This document shows, one piece after another, positions 29,620 through 30,906 of a stretch of 30,906 nucleotides of DNA. The notes under the pieces are model-generated. The model saw nothing but the letters and a program-made list of their open reading frames with translations. It ran no database searches and had not been told where the DNA came from. This DNA comes from JANLSO01 sp031362405. Its GTDB lineage: Bacteria; Actinomycetota; Thermoleophilia; Miltoncostaeales; Miltoncostaeaceae. A program made the translations under genes and the position numbers. The stretch covers positions 1 to 30,906 of the forward strand of contig JANLSO010000171.1 in assembly GCA_031362405.1 (NCBI GenBank), read 5' to 3'. Numbering within the stretch: the stretch's first letter is position 1; every line of letters begins with the position of its first letter.

Positions 29620-30450
29620 ATGTCAAGAAAAACCGTTTCTCACAGGTGCCCTCACCATCCCGCGACCGCGGTGGCCGTTTCACCCACTGCGGCGGTCGAA
29701 CCTGATCGTCGTGCGGCCGCCATCAGCGCCCTCGGCGCCGGCATCAGTCCTGCCGGGCCGGGATGCTCGGCCGTCGTCGGCAAAGACAACCAGGTCGTTT
29801 GCCAGCAGGGCTTCGGTCTCGCGGATCTGACGACACGTCGCCCGATCACCCCGGATACCGTCTTCGACATCGGCTCCACCTCGAAGCAGTTCACCGCAAC
29901 CGCCATCCTGCTGCTCGCTCGCGACGGGAAGCTGAGGCTCTCGGACCCACTTCGCAGCGGAGCGGGTTGCGAAAGTCCCGCTGGCCACCTTTCCAAAAGA
30001 CCGGCACTTCGACACGCTCGGCATGAAGGCGGCGATCGACCCGCTCGGGCACGTTCCGCTGCGGGCCCACTCGTATCTGATCGGCGAGGGCCCACCCCAG
30101 CTCGACGACTCCCTGTGGGAACAGGCCGGCGACGGTGCGGTCCAGACGACGCCGACCGAGCTGGCCCGATTCGCCCAGGAGTACTGGGAGCCGCGCATCG
30201 GCGGCCCAGAGCTTTTGGCCGATCGTTTCGCGGGAGCCGTTGCCGATCCTCACGGGGAGTACGGCGCCGGGATGTTCCGCCAGCCCGGCGCCGGCGGCAC
30301 GACGGTGCTCCAGCACTCGGGCGCCTGGGCGTCGTTCAGGACCGGCTGCGCGACGGTTCCGAGCGAGCGCCTCGGTGACGGCGAGCTGTAACGGCACCGG
30401 GAATGTCGCCTACGACGTGGACGATTCTACGTCCCGTGCGGCGGCGATCT
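29620..30450 (+). pseudogene. Serine beta-lactamase/DD-peptidase-like gene, deleted and frame-broken
   Basis: The first piece reads GCSAVVGKDNQVVCQQGFGLADL and then FDIGSTSKQFTATAILLLARDGKLRLSDPL (both in pieces), which contains the SxxK nucleophile STSK of the class C/PF00144 family. A second piece in another frame from about 29960 reads ERVAKVPLATFPKDRHFDTLGMKAA and runs to VLQHSGAWASFRT, the third active-site motif (HSG). Between them the family normally has 60-80 residues including YxN; here that segment is missing. Near 30375 a further shift would be needed to continue into VTASCNGTGNVAYDV. A one-off internal deletion plus indels explains the pattern. Confidence 0.65.
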
Positions 30451-30800
30451 GGCGCGGATCGACCCTGCGAACGCCACCAAAGCGACGGGCGACCGGGCCC
30501 GTGCCCGCGGGTGCGGTCCGCGACAACTCCACCTGGCTGGTCGCGCGGTTGAACGACGGCAACGTGTCGGGGCGCAACTGCGGCGGCGCTTCTCGCCGAA
30601 ACTCCTGCGGCAGATTCCCCGGGACGCCCTGGTTTCCGCAATCGTCGGTCGCCGTATCGCCCGCCCTTCGTGACGACCGGAGCGCTTGGGAAGGTCACCG
30701 ACACATCGGGAACGGTTCTCGTGCGAAGCGCAGTGACGTGGGAGACCTGGTCGACGGCAAAGGTCGCATCAGCGCAATCGGGACGACACGGAGCTACTCG
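30451..30800. other. No intact gene; possible secreted-protein traces
   Basis: No frame stays convincing over this stretch. One short plus-strand reading, PFVTTGALGKVTDTSGTVLV, resembles the fibronectin-like repeats of secreted actinobacterial proteins, but it is isolated. The stretch follows the beta-lactamase relic. Confidence 0.35.
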
Positions 30801-30802
30801 CC

Positions 30803-30906
30803 CCCTCGGCGGGGGGGGGACACAACGGGGGGGGGCGCCCGGGGTTTGAAGGCCCACCCCCCCCCCCCCCCAACGCGGGACACCCCGGCCCCCACCGGGG
30901 GGGGTG
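30803..30906. repeat. G and C homopolymer end
   Basis: Runs of up to 14 C and 9 G alternate in the last 100 bases. Nothing comparable occurs elsewhere in the window. This looks like sequencing or assembly artefact at a contig edge rather than biology. Confidence 0.7.

Noticed and set aside
29326..30378. A single 350-residue protein across the PIN and beta-lactamase pieces
   Set aside because: The frame happens to stay open, but the first part is a PIN fragment, the middle has no similarity and the last third is a shadow of the beta-lactamase frame.
30803..30906. G/C runs as a replication origin, G-quadruplex or telomere-like end
   Set aside because: Irregular mixed runs directly after error-like sequence at the window edge are better explained as artefact.
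1..30906. tRNA, rRNA, CRISPR array or insertion sequence
   Set aside because: No tRNA T-loop pattern, no repeat-spacer array, no transposase and no rRNA-like stretch was noticed by eye. A tRNAscan or Infernal run would be needed to exclude small RNAs.

Overview
The window looks like one end of a contig from a high-GC actinobacterium, most probably class Thermoleophilia (Solirubrobacterales/Gaiellales-like). The best single clue is the secreted protein at 16777-17376. Its N-terminus (signal peptide, then LPKNSV and runs of short Ala/Lys/Ser-rich repeats) is a style I associate with that class. The futalosine menaquinone route, a Bacillus-type QcrABC complex and extensive 4-base gene overlaps (ATGA/GTGA) fit an actinobacterium. 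The lineage call is an inference, not a phylogeny.

Region 1 (68-12652, minus strand) is a respiratory-cofactor supercluster, read from right to left. Heme genes come first: hemB, a fused AhbA-AhbB-type siroheme decarboxylase, hemL. Then come a short polyprenyl-synthase-like protein without Asp-rich motifs and a UbiD decarboxylase. Next is the menaquinol-cytochrome c reductase qcrA-qcrB-qcrC. Last is ubiX, menG, a polyprenyl diphosphate synthase, a 184-residue protein resembling the C-terminal half of an MqnE/MqnC radical-SAM enzyme, mqnA and mqnC. So genes for the quinone ring, its tail, its late decarboxylation and methylation, the heme cofactor and the enzyme that oxidises the quinol are together. 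Two catalytically stripped relatives of pathway enzymes are embedded in the cluster.

Region 2 (12726-17376) holds an atypical SDR protein, leucyl/phenylalanyl-tRNA-protein transferase (aat), an ATP-grasp ligase of unknown substrate, a broken VapC-type PIN toxin gene, about 550 bases with no recognisable gene, a small membrane-anchored protein and the secreted Thermoleophilia-type protein.

Region 3 (17513-22372) holds a minus-strand operon (AI-2E-family permease, ABC ATPase, ABC-2 permease) and a divergent plus-strand pair (membrane-anchored degenerate M23/LytM-fold protein, YmdB-type phosphodiesterase).

Region 4 (22556-27406, minus strand) is a biotin-type locus: bioY, an acyl-CoA ligase-like enzyme, a thiolase-like enzyme, the ECF ATPase and transmembrane coupling protein, and a short hotdog-fold FabZ-like protein. 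It resembles the Bacillus subtilis yhfU-yhfT-yhfS group with a complete ECF energising module added. A wecB-type UDP-GlcNAc 2-epimerase is divergent from it.

Region 5 (28565-30906) is made of gene fragments in shifting frames: a secreted protein, a ribbon-helix-helix antitoxin plus PIN toxin, and a serine beta-lactamase-like protein. It ends in long G and C homopolymers. Decay, poor sequence at a contig end, or both could explain it, so it should not be over-interpreted.
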